The notes beneath the pieces were generated by a model. That model had not been told where the DNA came from. It ran no database searches and saw only the letters and a list, made by a program, of their open reading frames with translations. Source: Taxawa tesnikishii (nom. ined.) (lineage: Eukaryota > Ascomycota > Dothideomycetes > Dothideales). Taken from it: a stretch of DNA of 64,000 bases. Position numbers and translations under genes: made by a program. Location of the stretch: the NCBI GenBank assembly GCA_030247885.1, contig JAPDRO010000011.1:310001-374000 (forward strand), given 5' to 3'. Positions 55,992-64,000 of this stretch are shown piece by piece. The first letter of the stretch is position 1. Each line of letters starts with the position of its first letter.

Positions 55992-57227
55992 GTTTTCAAC
56001 AAGCTCGTAAGCACCTCTATCAACCTCGTTCTTCTGCTGCTCCCAAAGACGTTTGATGCGTGAGAAAGAAACAAGCTCTACCCAAGACGCGCCCTCTGGG
56101 CGGGGACGCCTTGAGCTCATATACACACGCGACCCTACGGTTGGCACGAGCGGCGATCTCGCAGCAAAAGCGAGCGTTTTGGCGTGCTAAGCTCACTAGG
56201 TTCGTCCAACGGACCCCTACCGGGCCCGTCGAACATGTAACGTCTTGATGGGAGGGTTCTTTGCCGAGCACCGAAGGGTGCGTCCTGCCTGGGAACCAGT
56301 CCGAGGCGCGTGTTTCATTCGTCGGAAGCGAGAGTGCGCAGTCCACTTTTCTCTGTGGCGAGACCTTGGCCGCACTAGCAGTCCAAGGTGGTTGGTGGTG
56401 GTACCCAGTACAAGCGCTGTGACGCCGTGGTAGCGTGAAGTTTCCACTGGTAAAGCATTCTACCCCACACAAATCAAGCACTCTGCACGAGCGCCACCCG
56501 TTCAGATCTGCATGCAACCGCACGCTCAATTACGTCTCGTCTTGCTTCGCCTGCTGGACCTCTTGCCTCTCGGAGGAGGGCTCTGCTTGCCCGCCCGCGC
56601 CTCGCAATCTGCAAGTTTCGCTGATGGCAAGAAGGTTGCCACGAATAACAAAATGCGCATCTTCAACAAGTAAATCTTGACCTTTCGATTCAACGTTCGC
56701 CGTACCCGGGCCGAATAGCCTACGGCCGGAGTTGAAACATTGTTCACTAAAATATCAAAATTCCCGCTAGAAACACGCAAGAACGTTCTGTTGCCGTCTT
56801 GGCTCGGTCTACTTCGATGGTCTTTGATGCCGATTACTTGAGAGAAAATGATCTCGGTGGAACCTCGTATCCCGCAGAGCGCAGCGTCCTCAGAGGAAGA
56901 AATCGATTGTGGGATCTGTGGATCGACTCTGGTGGTCGCGCGAACGCTTCGCAGTGGGCCAACAGGTGGCGTGATAGTGCATGGACCGCGGTCTTTCGGA
57001 ACCCAAGACCTTGCCGCTGTGAAGCTGGAAGTCTTGCGGAGTGCATTTATGTGTGCAGATGTTCGAGTGTGTTGTAGTTCCGGATATCATTAACAAAAAT
57101 CTATAAACTCGGGCTCCAAAGCCCGTTGGGTCTTATGCAACAAAACATCGCTCATGAAAGTGATACCGTAACCGTCATCGCCGTCCTCCATGCTTGTGAA
57201 ATGCTGTACGTTTTGTCTTCTCTCCCA
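55992..57227. other. intergenic
   Basis: The PTR2 promoter and 3' flank of the App1-like gene. No recognised gene. Confidence 0.5.
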
Positions 57228-58951
57228 CTACAGGAAAGCCCAGAAGCCCGCCAGTGCGGCAGCACCGAAGGCTAGACTGGCCTGCAGCGCAGCCGAATCA
57301 CGTCCCATCAAGCCCGCCGCGCCAGACTTGCCAGTGCTGTTCGCGGAGCCGTTGACGGGTGCATCGTCGCCGATGCCGAACGGCAGACCCTGGTAACTGA
57401 AGGTCAGGTTCTGCGGAATCGACTGGTTGTAACACTGGCCGTTAGCAATGTCGAGGTGGGTCAGGTCGTCGGAGTTCTTGAAGAACATATACCTACGAAA
57501 CAAAATTGTCAGCAAGAGAACGGCAGCAATGGGGGTGGCTTGGAAGACGTGGAGGAACACACATCTGCTGGTTCAAGTTCTTGAAGCCAGAAGTATCGTA
57601 GGGGAAGCGATCACCGGAGTCCGTCGAAGTGGTGTTGCGAAGGAAAATACATTGGACCTGGTTCGGGAAGTCGGTGGCCATCTCGGGGTAGTCCTTCATA
57701 ACATCGCTGTTCGAGGTGTCGGCAATCAGGATGAACTTGCGCTGCGGGAAGGTCTCAAAGATCTTGGTGAGCAGAAACTTCCGAATGGACAGCGTGGCGG
57801 ACACGTCACTAAAGTTCAGCGGGCGGGTGTCGAAGGAACCACCAGGGTACGTGCTGTAGATGAATTGCATGTAGTTTCTGGTGACCTGCTCAGGCGTCGT
57901 CGTCAGGTAGTGGAAGTGCATGTTGGGAATGCTAGCACTCCAGTTGGCGAAAATGGCCGGCATATTCTCCCACTGCACGAATGGGCGCGCGAAGGAATTC
58001 AGCAGACCCTCCTTGGGCTCGTAGATTTTGGTGATACGCAGGATATCATCGATATCACTGACAACTGTAAGACCGGTTGGTGGAACCAGGTAGGCTGTGG
58101 AGTTTCCCAACGAAGCTCCCCCACATGTGTGTTCAGCCGCTGAATCTCTTGAGTCTCGTTGCCAGCCGTCAAACCATTGCTCTTAATGGGGAGGAAAACG
58201 TCAAAGTCGCCCTCCACAGTGGTGTTGTATGGCAGTGTAACATCTTGAGTACCTCCAGATGCCTCTGTTGCTCCCCCTCCGCCCGGCTCACCGCTCGATC
58301 CTTGACTGGGCGCTGGTTCGAGGTGGATAGGAGAGACCTCTACGTTCCCTTGCTGGACGACGAGAATCTCAGCTGTAAGGTTACGGACCTGGTCCTGTTG
58401 CGAGTCAGGCAGACTAGTAATATCCGTACCGATCAGGAAGACATTGCCGAATCTGTTAAGATTCTCTGTTGACGTGTTGGGCTGCTTGTATACGTTTCCG
58501 TGAAACCGCACGTTCCAGCCCTGGTCCGTCCAGTTTGCGTAGGGATCGATGTTGAGTACGTTGGTTGGCAGCGCGGCAAGTTGTGCGGAATTCAGCCCAA
58601 GGGAGCTGACTACATCATCACCAGTAGGGAATCTGTTTGGTCAGCTGGATGCCCAACTATCAATCGTGGTCCGACTCACCCCTGGAAGAAGTTCGGTACA
58701 CCCGATGCTACCCATGACGGTAGATCCGAACCCAGCCCCGACAAAATAGAGTGTATGTCAGAGTCAAGGTCGCTGAGGATATCTCTCCGGTGCTTGTATG
58801 TTTGTGTCGGGTCGCGCTTGACGGGAGAGGGCGTGACCTGAGGGTTACGAGCTGCTATCACATTGTTCCGGGCGGTCGGAGCAGGTGAGGAGGATACCAG
58901 AAGACATAATGAGGCCTGTAGGAGTGCCTGGCACGCGATGTGGGAGCGCAT
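57228..58951 (-). CDS. App1-like phosphatidate phosphatase (DUF2183), secreted and GPI-anchored form
   Basis: This protein has the catalytic domain of actin-patch phosphatidate phosphatase App1, but carries a signal peptide (MRSHIACQALLQASLCLLVS) and a hydrophobic C-terminus (AALQASLAFGAAALAGFWAF) typical of a GPI anchor. Its site of action is therefore probably the cell surface, unlike cytosolic yeast App1. Exons are 58680-58951, 57563-58632 and 57228-57492, about 535 aa. The domain shows WNVRFHGNVYKQP, LTVVSDIDDILRITKIY (the DxDxT-like HAD motif, here D-I-D-D-I), FHYLTTTPEQVTRNYMQF, FPQRKFILIADTSNSDVMKD and VQCIFLRNTTSTD. One extra G in the G5 run (plus C5 58118-58122) joins NTHVGGASL to GNSTAYLVPP and closes 536 codons with stop. 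Confidence 0.85.
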
Positions 58952-59490
58952 GGTGCCCGTGTTGTTACTCCGCCTCGGCCCGGCAGTTGTTGTTCGTTAT
59001 CGATGTGTAACGGGCGAGCGATGAAGGTGCAATATGGACTGGACCTCAAGACGGATGCTGTTGGAGGTAAATACGCTGGCAGCCACGCTCCTTTCCTCTG
59101 CTCCAAAAGAAGGGCGTGAAGCGGTGTTTATGTCCTTAGGAGGCGAGAGATGAGGGACAAAGGGGAAGCGCGTGCTCATCATCAAATCCTCCGTTTCCCC
59201 AGTTTCCTGCCCGGTTTCACGTAAACAGCTCAGCCACATGAAGTCATTGTTCCTTTCCGCAGGCCATCGCCGCAGCTTGTGGCGCACGATGCACTCTATC
59301 TCCCTCTACCGGACCCTATCGACAGATCCAGACACATGCTCTATCTTTCTTGATGGGATATGCAGGCAAAAAAGATAAAAAAAGGCGTGCTATTGGGTAT
59401 CTATCCACTAACTCGACAATGACCGAACGTCACATGCACACGTCCCATTCATCCCGACCATAATGTCCTGTTTCCTGTCCAATGCCGACA
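58952..59490. other. intergenic
   Basis: The App1 promoter and 3' flank of the DUF7708 gene. Nothing else recognised. Confidence 0.5.
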
Positions 59491-61240
59491 TCAGAACCTC
59501 GGTTTCATGGACTGCAACGGTGAACGACCTCTTTTGGCGTTGACGAAACGCCGCCTTAGATGAGGCGGCACAGGCGTCGCTCTCTGCACAGTAGACACGA
59601 TGCGATCGCCTTTCGCCGTGACTGGCAAAACCGAGTCATAGCTTACGAGTAGCACTTTCACTGCACTACCAGCGCCTTTAGTCCGGTCGACGAGTGTTTG
59701 GAAGAGTTCAAGACACCGCTTGACCCATTCTCGAATCTCTCGGTTTATGTGGAACAGATCCTGTGTTTCGACCACCAAAAGCTCTTTGGCAGCCTTGCAA
59801 ACAGCAAGCTCAGTAAGTGGAGCCATTCTTCCTCGGTATGATCGGACTGGAATTTGACGAAGTTCAGTTGCTCCGGATTGTGTAGCAGGAAGTCAGTATC
59901 CTTCTGCAGCGCTTGGTGAACCAGGCCTTTAAGGACTGCTGTCGTCGAGATAGCACTGTCCGACATACTGGTCGGCGATAGATTCCAAAGGACACGATAT
60001 GGCGTTGGTCTTAGCAGGTTGACAACGTCGACAGCGATTCCTTTGGCTTCCGTTTCGGCTCGCGGGCCTGCTCTCAGAACGAACAGCGAAGATCCTTCCG
60101 CGCAAAACCAGGTATGTAAGTCCTGCATGAGTGACTTATGGTCCTTGACGGTGCTACCAAATGCCCGTCTTCGCTTTGCAAGGGAGCTGCTCTTCGTCAA
60201 CAACACTACAGGGTCGATCTTTGGGTCCAGTATGCTCATGATAGTGGATATCTGTATGTCATATGTTCGCGGTTTCATATCCCCAACATCAATGGTTATA
60301 CGTTCGGATATGGATTTATGGCCTGGAACGCTTGTCAGTTGCGGCCACGTCAGGAAATTTCACTTTATGACTTACTGGTACCGACTGCTAGAAGATCGTC
60401 CAGCCTGAGCTGTACCTGCACCAGCGTTCTTTGCATGTCCTTGATCTTGCTGCTTTGCGCTTCCACCAACCTGAATTGTGACTGAAGGGCGATCCGAGTG
60501 TTCTGAACCTTTACATGTGTATCCCGGAGTTCAGCGCCTGCGGCGATACCTGCTACATCATGCATCGCGTCTGTGCAGAGCTGTACTTGCTCGACGATGT
60601 CCTTGTAGCTCGACGGAACTGAGGGCTCTTCGGGCAGGTCCCATGTTATACCAGATAGCCGCCCTGTGGTAGAAAAGCATGATGTACGCATATAGCTTTG
60701 AGATGATATCCTTCATGAAGTTCGTTGGGTAGAGGTCAGCGTTAATTGCGGCCCGGGGCAGAACATCCCCAGTCTCTTTAAAGGCTTGCGCGAACTTGTT
60801 TACCAATTCCGCGTGGTTCAATATGCCCTGTACGCTCAGTGTACTGTCCGGTCACCGTCAGGCGTGAATGTAATGCCTACCATTAAGACAAACTTGGCAG
60901 TTCCCCAGGCCAATGCAACGTACTCGGGATGGTGCTGCGAAAGCATATCCATCACTTGACCGTAATGCATTATCCGAGAGGACATCATGTCGAAGTGTTT
61001 CCTAATAACTCTTCTCTTCTCCGACGACGTCTCATACTCCGCCTTCTTACTTTCGACGAGGCTCGCAACATCCACCATGGAGGTGTTGCCGTCCAGCCAT
61101 TGTGCCTTCTCTTTGCTGTCCAACAGTTCTTTTCTCAGGTAATCTCGGGCGGAGACATAGGCCTCTAATCGCCTCCGCGACAAGCTGCCACGATTAGAGT
61201 ACAGGATGTTGAACCCGCGGAAAAACACCCACAGACCGGT
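59491..61240 (-). CDS. DUF7708-domain protein, fungal NLR-associated type (several lesions)
   Basis: DUF7708 is a helical domain found at the N-terminus of many fungal NACHT/STAND-like proteins. Exons are about 60881-61240 (5' end unresolved), 60376-60827 and 59491-60322. The core is HHPEYVALAWGTAKFVLM, GILNHAELVNKFAQAFKETG, ALPR-like VLPRAAINADLYPTNFMKD and IISKLYAYIMLFYHRAAIWY. It is followed by the coiled region YKDIVEQVQLCTDAMHDVAG. The C-terminal part (SILDPKIDPVVLLTKSSSLA, LHTWFCAEGSSLFVLRAGP) looks like a degenerate NTPase region: no GxxxxGK[ST] P-loop is visible. Two bases appear to be missing near 60640-60690, and one T near plus AAAA 59777-59780, where the addition gives LPKSFLVVETQDLFHI. 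The N-terminus upstream of MVDVASLVESKKAEY is open but has no clear ATG. Function is unknown. A role in non-self recognition is only an analogy. Confidence 0.7.
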
Positions 61241-61384
61241 CTGGAGATTACGACAAGCAAGAAAGAGAACACGGAAGCCGACGCTGTTAACGCCACAGTA
61301 AACGCCGTATTCCCGAAGTTCGAATTCAAAGCGAAACCAGCGGCCGATTGCCTGTTGTAAATTGCTTACACTATATCACGAGAC

Positions 61385-61633
61385 ATGACCGAGGAGCAGG
61401 CCGATGTGAACCATGCTGAAGCTTCTTCAACAAGACAAAACGAGGGCGAGAGGAACGAGAAGCAGACAGGAGCGGCATGGACATCAACTCAGAAGGCAAC
61501 AATCAACTGCAGCTTCAAGAAATGCAGCTTATGATGCTGCTAGAGCAACGAAATACGGGAAGACTTCTTACAGCCAGTGAAGAGCACGATGCCACGGCAA
61601 GACGTTGGAACAAGCTCAGGGGTTATTGGCTAT
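61385..61633 (+). pseudogene. short Leu/Gln-rich fragment like the linker of fungal AAA/DUF7025 proteins
   Basis: On the plus strand, ATG 61385 opens MTEEQADVNHAEASSTRQNE. One frame over, from ATG 61477, the reading is NNQLQLQEMQLMMLLEQRN followed by GRLLTASEEHDATARRW and a stop at 61633. The second segment resembles the LQ-x-x-QMQLMLLEQQNKKRL-type linker I recall from fungal AAA proteins carrying DUF7025. The two frames would join if one base were missing between 61385 and 61477. No downstream exon was found, so this looks like a remnant or a short orphan exon. It lies between, and opposite in strand to, the DUF7708 and AAA+ genes. Confidence 0.35.
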
Positions 61634-61952
61634 AGGTACAACACCCACATACCAGCGAACTTCGGATTTGAACAACCACCTCAGGTCAACCAGTTGACCT
61701 GAACGACAATCATCTGGGACACAGGATCTCAATCGGCTAAACGCGCCGTTAATTGAGTGAAGGACATTTCTGAAATGGATAGTGAGGATAACGGGGATCA
61801 AAAGGACAAATGATGATGTCAATCTCCAACATGTGGATTGAACAAACTCTCTCCTCAACCTGGCAAGGATTGAGCGATGTTGTGTGGACGAACCGCAATC
61901 TCTCGAGGCCTCATTAAATTCTGGGTGGAATTGCACAGGGCTTCAATCAAGA

Positions 61953-62750
61953 TCAAGATCTGATCCTCTGCTCCCGGGCCCATTCGTCATCGTCATGGCC
62001 GTGGATCTGTTTGACATAATCCTCAAAATCAGTGGCGATCTTGATAGCTCGCTCAAAGTGACCGAAGGCCAGGGGTTTTCTTTGATGGTGTGCTAGCTGT
62101 CGCGCAGTTTTCGTGACATTCCTGATTTGTCTTCCATTCAGAACAGGCTGGGCGAGCTCAACCAAGTTGCTTTCTAGTTGGTCGAAGTTGACTGTATCCA
62201 TGGAGTCCTTTAGCTGCTGAATGAAGTTATTCCAAACCTTACGGCGCCCGTTTATATCAAGTCTGGGATAAAACATAGCAAGCTGAACCCGGGACTTGAA
62301 CGCCCCGTCAAACGTGCCAACCCTATTGGTGGTGAGGATCAAAATTCCTTCGTAGTATTCGAGCACTCGGAGGAAAACGGAGATCAGGGCATTGCGCTGA
62401 AGATCCATCTGGGTACGCTCTTCAAGAAACACGTCAGCCTCGTCCAAGAGAACAACGCAATCCCAGGTAGCCCCGATGTGTGAGACGGTTTCGAGATATC
62501 TCTCCACACTTTCAGCATCAGTGCCAATGTCTCCACAGGTGACTCTGTAGAGGGGTTTCTCTGCCAGTTCCGCGACGCTTTCAGCTGTTAGTGTTTTGCC
62601 GGTACCCGGAGCACCATGAAGTAGGATAATCAGCCCTTGACCCTTGCCTTCGATCATGTCTGTCGCAGTGTTGCTGGAAAGATGGACCGAAACCAGCGCC
62701 TCGACAAGGTCTTTCTTGTCGGTATCCAGAACTAGTTGGTGGAAGGCCTT
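61953..62750 (-). CDS. AAA+ ATPase domain, apparently 5'-truncated
   Basis: This frame encodes a complete AAA+ core: LIILLHGAPGTGKTLTAESV (Walker A), LYRVTCGDIGT, DCVVLLDEADVFLEERT (Walker B), GILILTTNRVGTFDGAFKSR (sensor 1 and Arg finger region), and then the lid (LNGRQIRNVTKTARQLAHHQ). It ends at TGA 61953, with KQIHGHDDDEWAREQ near the C-terminus. The first Met in frame is at 62657 (MIEGKGQG, 234 aa). The conserved LWNKKAFHQLVLDTDKKDLV lies upstream of it, so the gene once began earlier. An in-frame TAA sits just before that block, and only about 215 bp separate it from the PDAT start. The regulatory N-terminal half (often DUF7025) is absent here. A remnant or a frameshifted gene is likely. 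Confidence 0.7.
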   Translation of the reverse strand, partial: KAFHQLVLDTDKKDLVEALVSVHLSSNTATDMIEGKGQGLIILLHGAPGTGKTLTAESVAELAEKPLYRVTCGDIGTDAESVERYLETVSHIGATWDCVVLLDEADVFLEERTQMDLQRNALISVFLRVLEYYEGILILTTNRVGTFDGAFKSRVQLAMFYPRLDINGRRKVWNNFIQQLKDSMDTVNFDQLESNLVELAQPVLNGRQIRNVTKTARQLAHHQRKPLAFGHFERAIKIATDFEDYVKQIHGHDDDEWAREQRIRS

Positions 62751-62965
62751 CTTGTTCCAGAGTAACGGACATGAGGTTTAGTAATGAAAGAAAGAATCCT
62801 CTAGGTTGCTTATCGCATGACTGCCATGGACGTATACCGGAGCTTTGACCACATGACGTTCCCAGGTTTGGAAATCTTTATCGGTGTCGGTATGAAGCCG
62901 CAAGAACCCGGTTCCTGCAGTGTTGCGACATTGCTTCTTCCAAACGCGACACGCGACACGCGACC
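62751..62965. other. short divergent region, AAA+ / PDAT
   Basis: About 215 bp. A minus-strand frame here (62778-63089) overlaps the PDAT start and has no recognised match. Confidence 0.4.
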
Positions 62966-64000
62966 ATGTCGGGCCTGAGGAGACGCATCTTCGGCGGCGG
63001 CAGCGCCGACAGTACACCTGTATCCACACCCGAACCCTCCAGAGAAGGCAGCCCAGCACGCGGGGAGGACTACCGCGTCGTGCCGGCAAAGCAGCTCAAG
63101 AAACTCAGTAAAGCAAGCAAATCCAAGGGAAGCAAGCGTCGCAATGTCTGGATCTTTGGACTTGGAGGACTTTTCGGCATCCTCGTCGCTGGTTTCTTCG
63201 CAAGTAACAATGACATGATGGACCTGGCTTCTCTTAAGGACATGAACCTAGACTCAGTCTTCGACGTACTGCCCGCAGGCCTGATGAACGACGTGCGCGA
63301 TCTGCAGGTCAGTACACGTCCGGCTCCCGCATATTGACTACCACTGATAGGCGAAAGGCTTACACCTCGCCCGTTGTTAGAGACATGAACGCGATGCCGT
63401 AAACTACGATTCATTTTCTGTCGGACTGCACGCTCGGTCGCAGGGCATTCAAGCCTTACATCCGGTCATCATGATCCCGGGAGTTATCTCAACAGGTCTT
63501 GAGAGCTGGGGCACCGCTGAAGAGTCGAGGCAATACTTCAGGAAGCGGCTATGGGGCAGTTGGAGCATGATGCGCGCATTGGTGTTGGACAAAGCAAGCT
63601 GGAAGAAGCACATTATGCTGGACAAGAACACCGGACTGGATCCACCTGGAATTAAGCTTAGAGCTGCGCAAGGATTCGATGCTGCCGACTTCTTTATCAC
63701 AGGCTACTGGATCTGGAACAAGATCTTAGAAAATCTAGCGACAATCGGCTACGATCCTACTAATGCCTTCACTGCGGCATACGACTGGCGACTGAACTAT
63801 ATGGACTATGAGAACCGCGACCAGTACTTCACGCGGTTGAAGACGCACATTGAGACTGCGGCGCGCATACAGAATAAGAAAGTGGTTCTCCTCAGTCACA
63901 GCATGGGCTCGCAAGTACTCTATTATTTCTTCCATTGGGTTGAGGCAGAAGGCTACGGTAACGGAGGCCCATCCTGGGTGGATGCGTACGTCGACTCCTG
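62966..64000 (+). CDS. lro1: phospholipid:diacylglycerol acyltransferase (LCAT family), 5' part
   Basis: This enzyme makes triacylglycerol by moving an acyl group from phospholipid to diacylglycerol in the ER. Exon 1 is 62966-63307 and exon 2 starts at 63444 and runs off the window, so about 299 residues are visible. The N-terminus is cytosolic and basic (QLKKLSKASKSKGSKRRN). One membrane segment follows (VWIFGLGGLFGILVAGFFAS). The lumenal LCAT domain begins HPVIMIPGVISTGLESWG and includes SWSMMRALVLDKASWKKHIM, YDPTNAFTAAYDWRLNYMDY and VVLLSHSMGSQVLYYF, where Ser of S-H-S-M-G is the nucleophile. The Asp and His of the triad lie beyond the window. No frameshift is needed in the visible part. 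Confidence 0.95.

Noticed and set aside
28750..58951. Secondary-metabolite cluster spanning laccase, RTA1, MFS, FAD monooxygenase and PTR2
   Set aside because: There is no PKS, NRPS, terpene or other core gene and no pathway regulator. The genes are spread over 30 kb among unrelated housekeeping genes.
1..64000. Transposable elements or RIP-mutated repeats
   Set aside because: No terminal repeats, transposase or reverse-transcriptase frames, and no AT-rich stop-ridden blocks were found.

Overview
The window is a gene-dense nuclear segment of a filamentous ascomycete, most likely Pezizomycotina and perhaps Dothideomycetes. Genes sit on both strands and are interrupted by short GT-AG introns, mostly 45-80 nt. 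The families are fungal: Ada1/Hfi1, fungal Elongin A, laccase with a DSGI tail, RTA1, WSC, App1, PTR2, Dal5-like MFS, DUF7708 and PDAT. The genus is an inference; nothing here fixes it.

Layout: 1-347, end of an unknown gene; 0.9-3.4 kb, CE4-type deacetylase and a GNAT acetyltransferase; 4.7-6.2 kb, Coq1 (minus); 6.5-7.3 kb, Vma12-like; 7.6 kb, intron-containing tRNA-Asn (minus); 8.6-10.8 kb, NIPA-like Mg transporter; 11.6-14.9 kb, Ada1/Hfi1 and Tho7 (both minus); 15.5-16.4 kb, Elongin A; 17.1-17.7 kb, NEDD8/Rub1 (minus); 18.4-19.2 kb, Yippee (minus); 19.9-23.2 kb, NDR-like AGC kinase; 23.4-25.5 kb, a small membrane protein and a second GNAT; 26-27.7 kb, Vps62-like (minus); 28.7-31.1 kb, 12-exon laccase (minus), divergent from a Ser/Thr-rich secreted protein at 33.1-34.6 kb; 35.3-36.4 kb, PAQR/Izh receptor (minus); 37.6-38.9 kb, GH43; 39.4-42 kb, F-box/LRR; 42.2-42.9 kb, RidA; 43.7-45.1 kb, RTA1; 45.7-47.4 kb, MFS (minus); 49.2-49.8 kb, WSC (minus); 51.1-52.7 kb, FAD monooxygenase (minus); 53.9-56 kb, PTR2 (minus); 57.2-59 kb, App1 (minus); 59.5-62.8 kb, DUF7708 gene plus fragments of an AAA+ system; 63-64 kb, PDAT, cut by the window end.

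The first half is mostly housekeeping: ubiquinone synthesis, V-ATPase assembly, SAGA, THO, Elongin and neddylation. The second half is surface and nutrition: laccase, arabinanase, wall sensor, and peptide and anion transporters. No PKS, NRPS or terpene core gene, transposon or CRISPR was seen.

The strongest window-wide signal is that many otherwise normal genes stay open only if exactly one base is added in or beside a short homopolymer. About 16 such sites occur, all in the same direction. When one base is added per site, the exon lengths close in phase for every affected gene with a complete model. This looks like consensus errors rather than decay, but it must be settled before any of these genes is called a pseudogene. 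Two other lesions are of a different kind: an in-frame TAG inside the kinase, and a dismembered DUF7708/AAA+ locus near 60-63 kb.
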